Assembly (NCBI GenBank): GCA_027619595.1
Contig: JAQCHP010000013.1
Coordinates: 1-57,108, forward strand
Length of the DNA stretch: 57,108 nucleotides
Reading direction: 5' to 3'
Origin: Planctomycetota bacterium
GTDB lineage: Bacteria; Planctomycetota; Planctomycetia; Pirellulales; Pirellulaceae
The position numbers were made by a program, and so were the translations under genes. Every line of letters starts with the position of its first letter. Within the stretch, counting starts at the first letter, position 1. Positions 45,990-54,900 of this stretch are shown piece after piece. Below the pieces are notes generated by a model. That model saw nothing but the letters and a program-made list of their open reading frames with translations, did not search any database and was not told where the DNA came from.

Positions 45990-48842
45990 CTATTCCCCGT
46001 CATCAGTTTCGGCTTCATCGGAACCGTTGTCATCGTCGAACGGATCGCTGGCCGCACTGTCAGAAGAAGGTGCTTGCTGGGTCGGATCCGACGGTAGGGG
46101 CCGAGCAGCCACGGCGGCCGATTCCTCGACGATCTCTTCCTCATGAGGCACCTGGACCACTGCGGCGAGCGCATCGTCATCAGAGAGACTCATGATGCGA
46201 ACGCCTTGTGTATTTCGGCCGATCACATTAATTTCAGCCACCCGCACGCGCTGAATTTTTCCACGGATGGTCATCATGAGAACTTCATCGCTATCGATGA
46301 CGCTGGCTACGGCAATAACACGTCCGTTTCGTTTGGTGGTCTTAATATCGCGCACGCCCTTCCCGCCACGATGTTGCGTGCGGTAACGGGTGCTGGAAGA
46401 CGTCTCTTCCTCCTCCGATTCGACTTCGATCTGCCCCTCCCCTTCCTCTTCCGCGACCGCTTCGCCGGGACCAAAGGGGGTCCGTTTTCCGTATCCGTTT
46501 TCGCAGACGGTGAGCAAAGTTGCCTGCGGATCGGCGACTACCATGCCAACCAATTGATCGCTTGCACCCAAGCGAATTCCTTTGACTCCGCTCGTGTTGC
46601 GTCCCATCGGTCGAGCATCCGACTCGCTAAATCGAATCGACATCCCATTCGCTGTCGATAAAACCACCTCTTGATTGGGCTCAATGACAGCCACATCGAC
46701 AAGTTCGTCGTCTTCGCGCAACTTGATGGCGATAATGCCACCTTTCTTGGGGCGGCTGTAGGCTTCCAAGGGAGTCTTCTTCACAAGTCCGCTGCGCGTG
46801 GCCATCATGAGGAAATGTCCCGGGAGGTTGAAGTCACGCACGGCGCGACAGTCGGCGATCTTTTCGCCCTCCTCGAGTCCCTCCAGCAGATTGACGATGG
46901 CGCGACCGCGGCTCTCGCGCCGCAGTGACGGGATGTCGTACACCTTGAGCCAATAGACGCGGCCACGATTCGTAAAAAATAACAAATAGGCGTGCGTGCT
47001 GGCGACGAATAAATGCTGAATCGGATCTTCATCCTCCGTCGCAGCTCCCTTGAGACCTTTGCCCCCACGCCGTTGGGCTCGATAGGTGCTGGCCGGAGTT
47101 CGTTTGATGTAACCCGTATGGCTAATCGAAACCACCATCGTTTCTTCCGTGATCAGGTCTTCCATGTCGATAGTGCCGACTTCTTCGCCCGAGATTTCCG
47201 TGCGACGCTCATCTGCATACCGTCGCCGGATTTCAAGCAGGTCGGCTCGAATCAAATCGCGGATATTCTGTTCGTCGGACAGAATATGGAGGTACTCGCG
47301 GATCTCTTCCAGTAGCTTGCCATGTTCATCGGCGAGTCGCTGTTGTTCAAGATTCACTAATTGTCCGAGCGTCATCTTGAGAATCGCATCGGCTTGCACT
47401 GGGGTCAGACGATAGACATCGGATTCACCGCGTTCTAGCTGAAAATCCTGGAACCCCGCATCTCCGAGCGCTCGGCGCATCATCGAAGCGGGGCATTCCA
47501 CGCCCTGGAGGCGATCTTTGGCCTGGGCCTGCGTCTGCGAACTGCGAATAATCTGGATGATTTCTTCGATGTTCGCCAGTGCCAGCAGTAACCCCTCGAT
47601 GCGGTGCTTTTGCTTGCGGGCTTCCATCAAAAGGTGCTGGGTGCGCCGTCGAATAACGATCACGCGATGTCGGAGGAATTCTTCGAGCATCCCCTTGATC
47701 GTGAGCAGACGAGGGCGGCCGTCGACGAGCGCCAACATGATGATGGAAATCGTGTCTTGCAACGGCGAGAATTGGTACAGTTGATTCAAAACGACTTCGG
47801 GATCGGCGTCCCTCTTGACGTCAATGACTAACCGTACCGGCTCTTTGAGATCACTTTCGTCACGAATATTCGAGATTCCGGGAATGCGTCCTTCCGTGAC
47901 AAGCGCTGCAATTCGCTCGTGCACTCGATCCCGGAATTGCTGAAACGGAATTTCGGAAACAATGATTTGAGAGCGTCCCTTTCCTGCATCTTCGATGCGT
48001 GCACGGGCGCGCACAATGACCGTCCCGCGGCCGGTATAATAGCCTCGCCGGATGCCGCTCCGGCCACAAACAATTCCACCTGTGGGGAAGTCGGGGCCTT
48101 GGATGATCTCCATGATCTCATCAATCGAAATCTCGGGATCTTCGATGACCCGAACTAACGCGTCACACACTTCGCCCAGATTGTGAGGTGGAATCGACGT
48201 CGCCATGCCCACTGCGATGCCGTTCGCGCCATTGACGAGCAGATTAGGGAATCGACACGGCAATACCGTCGGTTCCATACGACGCTCATCGTAGGTCGCC
48301 ACATAGTCGACGGTACTGAGTTTTAGATCGTCCAGCATCATGGCTGCGACGGGCGACAACCGTGCCTCCGTGTATCGCATGGCAGCGGCAGGTAAGCCGG
48401 CGATCGAACCGAAATTCCCCTGCTTATCGATGAGCAGGTGCCGCATGTTCCATTCCTGAGCCATGCGCACCAATGTGGGGTAAATGACTGCCTCGCCGTG
48501 CGGGTGATAATTACCGCTTGTATCGCCGCTGATTTTCGCGCATTTGACGCGTGCTGCGCCAGGAGTCAGGCTGAGGTCATTCATGGCCACGAGGATTCGC
48601 CGTTGCGAAGGCTTGAGACCATCTCGCACGTCGGGCAGGGCGCGACTTACGATCACGCTCATGGCATAGGTGAGATAGCTTTCTTTGAGCTCGTCTTCAA
48701 TCGATAAGTCGATCAGCTTACCGCCGTTGAAATCGGCGCCGAACAGGCCACCTATTGTGCCAGACTCCTCTGTCGGAATCCCTTCCGGCGGGTCTACATT
48801 GTCGCCATTGCCTTGACTACCATCGTTGCCATCCGTCGACAC
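45990..48842 (-). CDS. gyrA: DNA gyrase subunit A
   Basis: 950 residues from GTG 48842, with AAAAGGGGG upstream. ATP-dependent negative supercoiling with GyrB. The winged-helix/tower part has the catalytic Tyr157 in [11 protein letters not shown], and the C-terminal propeller has the GyrA box QRRGGKG, which separates it from ParC; a second, degenerate box QHRGGKG is further on. An acidic insert ([20 protein letters not shown]) precedes it, making the protein longer than usual (about 820-880). In the quinolone-resistance region [10 protein letters not shown], the equivalent of E. coli Ser83 is Ala118 and that of Asp87 is Pro122. Confidence 0.95.
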   Translation of the reverse strand: MSTDGNDGSQGNGDNVDPPEGIPTEESGTIGGLFGADFNGGKLIDLSIEDELKESYLTYAMSVIVSRALPDVRDGLKPSQRRILVAMNDLSLTPGAARVKCAKISGDTSGNYHPHGEAVIYPTLVRMAQEWNMRHLLIDKQGNFGSIAGLPAAAMRYTEARLSPVAAMMLDDLKLSTVDYVATYDERRMEPTVLPCRFPNLLVNGANGIAVGMATSIPPHNLGEVCDALVRVIEDPEISIDEIMEIIQGPDFPTGGIVCGRSGIRRGYYTGRGTVIVRARARIEDAGKGRSQIIVSEIPFQQFRDRVHERIAALVTEGRIPGISNIRDESDLKEPVRLVIDVKRDADPEVVLNQLYQFSPLQDTISIIMLALVDGRPRLLTIKGMLEEFLRHRVIVIRRRTQHLLMEARKQKHRIEGLLLALANIEEIIQIIRSSQTQAQAKDRLQGVECPASMMRRALGDAGFQDFQLERGESDVYRLTPVQADAILKMTLGQLVNLEQQRLADEHGKLLEEIREYLHILSDEQNIRDLIRADLLEIRRRYADERRTEISGEEVGTIDMEDLITEETMVVSISHTGYIKRTPASTYRAQRRGGKGLKGAATEDEDPIQHLFVASTHAYLLFFTNRGRVYWLKVYDIPSLRRESRGRAIVNLLEGLEEGEKIADCRAVRDFNLPGHFLMMATRSGLVKKTPLEAYSRPKKGGIIAIKLREDDELVDVAVIEPNQEVVLSTANGMSIRFSESDARPMGRNTSGVKGIRLGASDQLVGMVVADPQATLLTVCENGYGKRTPFGPGEAVAEEEGEGQIEVESEEEETSSSTRYRTQHRGGKGVRDIKTTKRNGRVIAVASVIDSDEVLMMTIRGKIQRVRVAEINVIGRNTQGVRIMSLSDDDALAAVVQVPHEEEIVEESAAVAARPLPSDPTQQAPSSDSAASDPFDDDNGSDEAETDDGE

Positions 48843-49183
48843 AGCGGCCCCCTTTTCCTCTTCATCAACTCACGGGGGTTTTTGCCCCGAAACCTACGCT
48901 ATCTGTCGGTCCGTACCGGCTGTCGCGAATTAAGCATTTTAGCCGAAAACAGGGGTACTTACCAACCGGGCCGCCGCCCGGAATATGGGCCGAAATCGAC
49001 CGATTTTGCCCCTTAGTGACGATCGTTGGCTTGCTCTATCCCCCTATCGAGTGCCAATTCGTCTCGCTTGTGACCCGCTGCGCAAGGGTTTGTTGACTTA
49101 ATCGTTTACCGCCCAGCCGAAGGCAAATGGTTTGCGCAACTCAGTCCGACGCCGTAGCTGGTCTTAGGCAGCGCGGATTATCT
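48843..49183. other. Gene-free stretch upstream of gyrA
   Basis: About 340 bp between the gyrA start and the inverted-repeat element. It should hold the gyrA promoter. I saw no gene, repeat or RNA in it. Confidence 0.4.
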
Positions 49184-49302
49184 GCCCCGAAGGGGCCGCA
49201 ACAGGACAGCCCGGGGCAAGACAATGCGAGCTCCGCGAGCGTTGTCGCCGCCCCGGGTCACGGGCCCACCCGCCCAATGAACGCCCTGAAAGGGCAAAAC
49301 AA
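49184..49302 (+). repeat. Left REP-like unit
   Basis: Starts with the perfect palindrome GCCCCGAAGGGGC (49184-49196) and ends with GCCCTGAAAGGGC (49283-49295) plus AAAACAA. The unit at 49463-49580 is its inverted copy. Confidence 0.85.
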
Positions 49303-49375
49303 GAGTTGTCAATCGTTGAAGAGGTTAAGAAGTTCCAAACGGATGAAAACCGATGGTCGCAGACCAAACCGTATC

Positions 49376-49453
49376 ATGACTTTTCAAGACGAATTGCGCG
49401 CCCTGTTTTACCAACATCAGATCGAATATGAAGAACGCTACGTTGGGGACTAA
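49376..49453 (+). pseudogene. C-terminal remnant of an IS200-like (Y1/RAYT) transposase
   Basis: 25 codons from ATG 49376 to TAA 49453. The sequence TFQDELRALF ... IEYEERYVGD matches the typical C-terminal end of the REP-associated tyrosine transposases found in planctomycetes and Bacteroidetes (usual form: TFQ(D/E)E ... IE(Y/F)DERYVWD). The rest of the roughly 150-residue enzyme, including the HUH motif and catalytic Tyr, is missing upstream, so it is dead. A longer open frame back to 49127 runs through the left REP unit and is not the original protein. Confidence 0.65.
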
Positions 49454-49462
49454 GCGATACGA

Positions 49463-49580
49463 CCTGTTTCGCCCTTTCAGGGCTATGTTTCGCGATGTAC
49501 TTCCTACCCAGGGCGGCGTCAACGCCCGCATAGCTCGCATTGACTTGCCCTGGGCTATCTTGTTTCCGCCCCTTCGGGGC
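49463..49580 (-). repeat. Right REP-like unit (inverted copy)
   Basis: Contains GCCCTTTCAGGGC (49471-49483) and ends with GCCCCTTCGGGGC (49568-49580). Read on the minus strand it matches the unit at 49184-49302. Confidence 0.85.
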
Positions 49581-49700
49581 ATCTTTTCCACCGGTCAGGT
49601 GATCCCGAAACTCAACGACGCCGTTCCACGGAGATTGGCAACTCGGCTATTCCAGCCGACGCTCAGCTCCACTCATCGATGACGCCACACGCACGAAACA

Positions 49701-51778
49701 TTATGCGGCCGAATTGCGTCGACGCACCGCCACACAAACCATGGCTAGAATCGGTACTAGCGAAGTTGGCTCTGGCACTGCGACCGATCCCGACGAATCC
49801 CCCGTCCAATGTGAAAGTACGATACCGAAGTCTGATCCGTCAACGAAACCGTCATGCGTCAAATCGGCCGGACCCTTCGACATTCCCCAATAATCCAAGA
49901 GGATACCGATATCGGCACTATCCACCGACCCATCGCCATTGATATCTGCTAACACACTGCCGCTGACGACCGATAGCACTAATTTGGAGGCTTGGTAATC
50001 GACATCCCAACCTAACCCTTGGCCGAGCCCTGGCAAAGTAAGCGAACCGAACGATCCGGTGAGCCCACCTGCGGCGGAGAGAATGTCAAGCGAATCTCCT
50101 AGCTTCGGCATGAATCCCGCATCGGTCGCCACAGACAGAGTCCCCGCCAGACTCGCCGAACCCAAGACTTGAACGGGCGCTGTATCGTAAACGGAGTCCA
50201 GAAGCAAACTAAGTGACGCACTGGTTGGCATGGGGGCCGATAAGGGTGCCGGGATGGAGGCGGGGAGTGGAGTGGGCAAGAAAGTCAGGTTTTCCAACAT
50301 GAGCACCGAGCCACCCGGCTTTACTTTGACATCTAGATTGGTTGTCGTGACGTTGTCGTGGAAGATTGCGTCTGCCAAGCGGCCAACGACAATTTCCCCC
50401 AGGTTATTGACTCTGCCAAAGATGTCGACGACCCCGTCGGTGATCGCCAATTGCGATCCCAACTCATTGAGCAGCCCTGTCCCTCCAAATCGAATGGTTG
50501 CGTTGCGCAGGTCAATGTCCGAGTTGTTGGTCACTGCGTCAAGTACTTCCAGTTCGCCCCCTGCCAAATCGATAACACCGTTGTTAGTGATCTTGCCACG
50601 CACAATTAAGTGGTCGTTCTCGCTGGTGTGAATTCGTCCCCGCGCTTGATTTTCCAGGACGGGAACTTTGATCGTGCCCCCCCCTTCGATGAGCCCTGTA
50701 CTGACGATCTCTGCCGCTTCGATGCGACCTCCGTTGAGTGCAACACGACCTAATCGTCCGATCGTCGCTCTGTTCTTTGTTAACAGCAATCCATCGTTCG
50801 AAACCGTAATGTTTGCTTCGCCAGTGAGTGTCGTCAGGCTGTCAACAGTCCAAATCGAACCCAGTCCGGAGATTTCGACTTGGCCACGACCTGTGGAGTT
50901 GACTCCGAATTGAGCTTTTTTGGCGGTGGTGACTCGCCCACCATCGAGAATTCTCAACGAACCAAAACCACGCTTGCCGACGTCCAAAGATTGCGTGTCC
51001 CACAGGGACCCGGCACCTGTTATTCGACAAACCCTCGAGCCCCCTCCTGGCTGCCAATACTGTTACCCGTGGCGGTATTGGTTACCCTCCCGAACGACCT
51101 GATGAACAAGTAGCCTAGCCCTTCATTACCAACGTTGACGATCCCTTTATTGGTCCATCGCGAGAGCGTTCCTGTTGCTAGATTCCCTTGCACGACGACG
51201 CGGGCTTCTCCCGTTTCATTGTTGCCCAAATTGACCGTATTCTTGGAAAGGAAAGTACCTCCGTCGGTCACGTTTACCTGTCCGTAGCCGTTGTCGCCGA
51301 TCAACGTTGTATTTTGGCTGTCCCATACGGTACCCAGTCCGGTGATGGTCACAGTTGCTTGCGATCCCGCCTTCGAGCCAATGGTAGTGAAACGTTGGAC
51401 GGTCATCTTGGACTGTCCGGTGAGCGACACAAAGCCGGCGCCTAGCTCGCCGATCGTCAAGTCATTGGTGGTCCAAGCGGTTCCGAGACCGTTCATAACG
51501 ACGGTGCCAATGCCGGTCTCCTCGACCCCCAAGACGGTCTTGCCGGTGCTGGTGAGTGACGTGCCTTGTCCGAAATTGACGTTGCCTGTCGAGGTGATTC
51601 CCACCTCAAACGGCCCGAAAGGTGGATCACCGGCCAGGGTGCCTCCGATGGGCGGAACGGGTGTGACGTCTCCCGTCGTGCGAATATCGGCGAATACGGC
51701 CGCATTACGTGCCAATAGCAGTACCCACGTGGCAACGAACAGGGCGAGAATCCGTCGGGGACGGGCAGGAAAAGGCAT
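49701..51778 (-). pseudogene. PEP-CTERM / dockerin-repeat surface protein, split by a -1 frameshift
   Basis: Start ATG 51778 (GGAGAG site) with a signal peptide (RRILALFVATWVLLLARNAAVFA), then autotransporter-like beta repeats of the kind ITGLGTVWDSQNTTLIGDNGYGQV. The frame ends at TAA 51020-51022 after GARGFVE. In the -1 frame the next repeat continues at once (ITGAGSLWDTQSLDVGKRGFGS) and reads to 49701. One A added to GAATAA (GAAATAA) joins them exactly. The 3' part ends with two dockerin/EF-hand-like repeats (DINGDGSVDSADIGILLDYW and DLTHDGFVDGSDFGIVLSHW) and a PEP-CTERM tail (VPEPTSLVPIL, then RRR), the sorting signal for exosortase. So an intact form would be a roughly 690-residue surface protein. 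Whether the break is real cannot be told here. Confidence 0.85.
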
Positions 51779-51872
51779 AGAACTCTCCGAGGCGGATTCA
51801 AGGGTCTGTTTTGATTCGAAATTCAGCTGAAGGTTATTTTCGTTGAGTCCCGCACAACTGTCAAGGAAATCG

Positions 51873-51922
51873 CCGCTAGGTGACAAGCGCTGTCCGGTAG
51901 GTGACAAGCACTGTCCGCTAGG
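51873..51922. repeat. 21-bp tandem repeat, 2.4 copies
   Basis: CCGCTAGGTGACAAGCGCTGT (51873-51893), CCGGTAGGTGACAAGCACTGT (51894-51914) and a partial CCGCTAGG (51915-51922). It lies between the giant gene and the PEP-CTERM gene, about 95-145 bp upstream of the PEP-CTERM start codon. Confidence 0.9.
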
Positions 51923-51955
51923 ATTATCCCGCCAGATTTGGCCGTGAACGCGGAT

Positions 51956-54900
51956 CTAGTTCTCTAGGATTCGCCGTAGTACGATACATTTGTCCACGTT
52001 GTGGTCGGCCCCCTTTTCGTACGCGACGGGGATCGAACGATCGATCATATAAAACGCGCGATGCCGTTGCACCTCACCGGTATCAATCCCAATTTCGCGT
52101 CCCAGTTGGTAGCCGTCAGGATGGGCTATCGGATCGGGGTTCGTTGCAGGCTCAATCGCAAAGTAACCGACTGTGATCCAAACGGCAAAGACGTTGGAAT
52201 GCGTCGTTGTTATGTTTCCTAGTCGCTTCAAGGCATCGTATCGAAATGACGCGTTGTAGAGACTTGTTTCGGCCGGTAGGGGCGTTTGCACGTGGCTGGC
52301 GAAGACCAAGTCATTCGGCTGTGCAGCACCAAGTCCCTTTCGCCGCAAGAGCGTTGCCTCGTTCCCCAACATCGGTGTAATTCCAAGGTTGTTGCTATTG
52401 ATAGAACTTTGAACAATTGGGGGGAAATAAAGATCCGCGCCGCTCGCCGCTCGGTAAGGATTCGCGAATTCACTCGGGAACTCCCGATGCAAAAAATGCT
52501 CCCCCACTTTTGGGTTTTGGGCGTCAGCAATAAAGCCCCGACGATTGTTGGAAAAGTCGGACCAATTTGTCCCCATGTTTCCCCACGTTGCTGGCGGGAA
52601 AATAGCCTCGAACACCGGTTGAGTGATCGTGTTCAGATTGATCTTGCCCGGATCTCGCAGGCGTGAGAGACGATTAAAGGGAGTGGCAAACAATCGCCGC
52701 GGATCGTCGGCGGGCATCGATGCATTGAGATTGGCCGGATCAAATTCAGTGCTCGTAGGGTTGTACCAGCGATTGGTTCCGGCGAACCGCGAAGGGACAT
52801 GCACATAGTCAAGCAGACGGAAGAGGTTCGGCGAGGTGGGGTTAGGGTTTGCTGGCGTCGACGCATGGAAGAAATTCCACAGATGACGATAGGGTCGAAA
52901 GAAATCTTTTCGCGTCGGGCCGCTCGGGAACGGTGTGTTGCTGGCCGGAGTTGGATCGAGCAGTTGCCCGGCGTTGCCCATGTATTCGTCGTCTTCGTTG
53001 AACTCAAGCAAAAGACGTCCGGGCGAACTCGCCGGAACGGTTAATAGCTCAATTTCGCTAGAGTAGGGACGGTTATTCCACGTCAGCCACGGAAATGGTT
53101 TGCGCGGGGCCCCTTCGTAGTTAGTCACGCCTGCTGCCGAGACGCCGCCGTATCGATCGATATTCAAGTGCCCCAACGAATGAGAGATGTCGCGGTTGAC
53201 GTAATGTTCTTCGGTCGTAACCAGATCGGATCTTCTCTGTTGACTTTCGGGAGCGTATATGTTGGGGAATTCATTTACGGATAATTGATTTCTTGTCGGA
53301 TCATTCGAATCCAGAAAAAAACCACGTTCCCGTGACGCAAAGAGTTCGAAAACAGTTTGTCCGGGAACTCCGCCCTGGACGTTCCCCTGTAGGTCGACCG
53401 CCAGTTCGTCCCCTTGAGGATTCCCCGGGTTGCCAGGCGCGTTCGGATCGGAATCGAACGCACCATACATGGCGTAGTCCCACGACGTATCCATATTGTC
53501 GTTGGGGTCGGAATCGGTTGGAATCGTATCATGTCCGTTAAACACCGTTAAATCGATCGGCATCCAATCGACCGTTACGTACGGATTCACTGGCAGTGCT
53601 GCAATATGTTCTGGAGCGTTAGGTTCAGGATTCCAGGCCAGCAATGGGTTGGCTAACCGTTGCAGGAAGACCGTGCGATAGTTCGGGTAGGTACCCGTTT
53701 TCACCAGATTGTCCTTGCCCAGCGGGGTCGTTGTCTTGAAATCCAAAGGTTCATCTGGGATCGACTCGAACGGGCTATATGGCGCACCGTAATAACCTTC
53801 GAGATTGCCAGGTGACAAATAGGCTGTCGGTGGCTTTTGATAGTAGTTGACCCCTGGTGTCGGCTCCGAAATATTCAGCCCAATTCGGTAGTTGCTTGTT
53901 GGCGGCAGCGGCATCCATGTCGCCGGTGGGTCGGCGGTTGCGACGATGGTCAGTGGATTTCGGCGGACAAAGCCCGTGCCGACTTGGGAGCCATTGCAAC
54001 CGAATTGGATCAGTCCGGGCTTCATCGGATTGTTGGGGGGCGTCGCCGCAACGCGTGCTTCGACCAAGGTATTGATCGGATCGAGTCGAATCTCTTGACG
54101 CGCCGGCTCACGATCGCTGACTTTGAGTCCGATGTGCGTTGTGATGCGAGGTGCAACTACGGCGTATCCACCCGGCGCCAGGACGGGAACCGGGATTTGT
54201 CCTGGCTGAAGGCCTCGATAGCCCTGCTGATTGTTGTAGAAGATCTTGTCGCGGTCCGGTTCGCTCGGCGACACCGCTTGTGTAAACCAAACGTAACGAT
54301 CGTGAGCTAACGCAAACGGGGCGCGGTTCGGATCGTACGCATCCCGATTCGGGCCTCGTATGTTCCCTTCCGGTGTGTTTGGTGACATGACCAGCGAACC
54401 GGTTGTGTTACTGAGCTGTGACTCGCTAATCGCCAGCCGCCACACGGGGAGTTGGCGTCCATCACTTCGAGCCGGAGACATTCTCGCCAAATCGACGCCA
54501 ACTTTGGCCACATTTGTGTCGGGGATCGGATCAGGAAATGGACAAAGCCCGTATAGCTCTAGGGGGACCGGCGGAATGGTCATGGTCGGTTGGCTCATCG
54601 GGTTATTCGTCGGCCGACCGCGCGGGCAAAAAATTTCGACGAACAACGATGCTTGCGGAATGGCTTCCTGATCGAGGTCCTCATCCCCCTCACCACCCAG
54701 AGGCGAAAGACGCTTCGACTGATTGCCGTCATCACGATCGGTGTCAGCCACACGTCGGTCATGAAACGCCAAGGATTCGGTAATCAACAGTTCCGGCGCT
54801 TCGCAGCCGTAGACAACGTCGCGCTCCGTAGAGTTCAGCAAGACATCCCAACCATTGAACGGATTGACATCGTACACGAAGCGGGTCATGCAGGCGTCTG

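Larger units (their letters stand above)
49184..49580. mobile_element. REP-like inverted-repeat element around an IS200-like transposase remnant
   Basis: Two about 118-bp units in opposite orientation (49184-49302 and 49463-49580) flank a short coding remnant. Each unit contains the palindromes GCCCCGAAGGGGC and GCCCTGAAAGGGC and a shared middle core (AGCCC.GGGCAAG.CAATGCGAGCT). Most positions outside a roughly 25-base variable stretch match between the units. This layout, with hairpins on each side of a Y1-type transposase end, fits a RAYT/REP element or a non-autonomous IS200/IS605 derivative. Confidence 0.75.

Noticed and set aside
49127-49453. 108-codon gene including the transposase end
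   Set aside because: The 5' two thirds run through the left REP unit; only the last 25 codons match a protein family.
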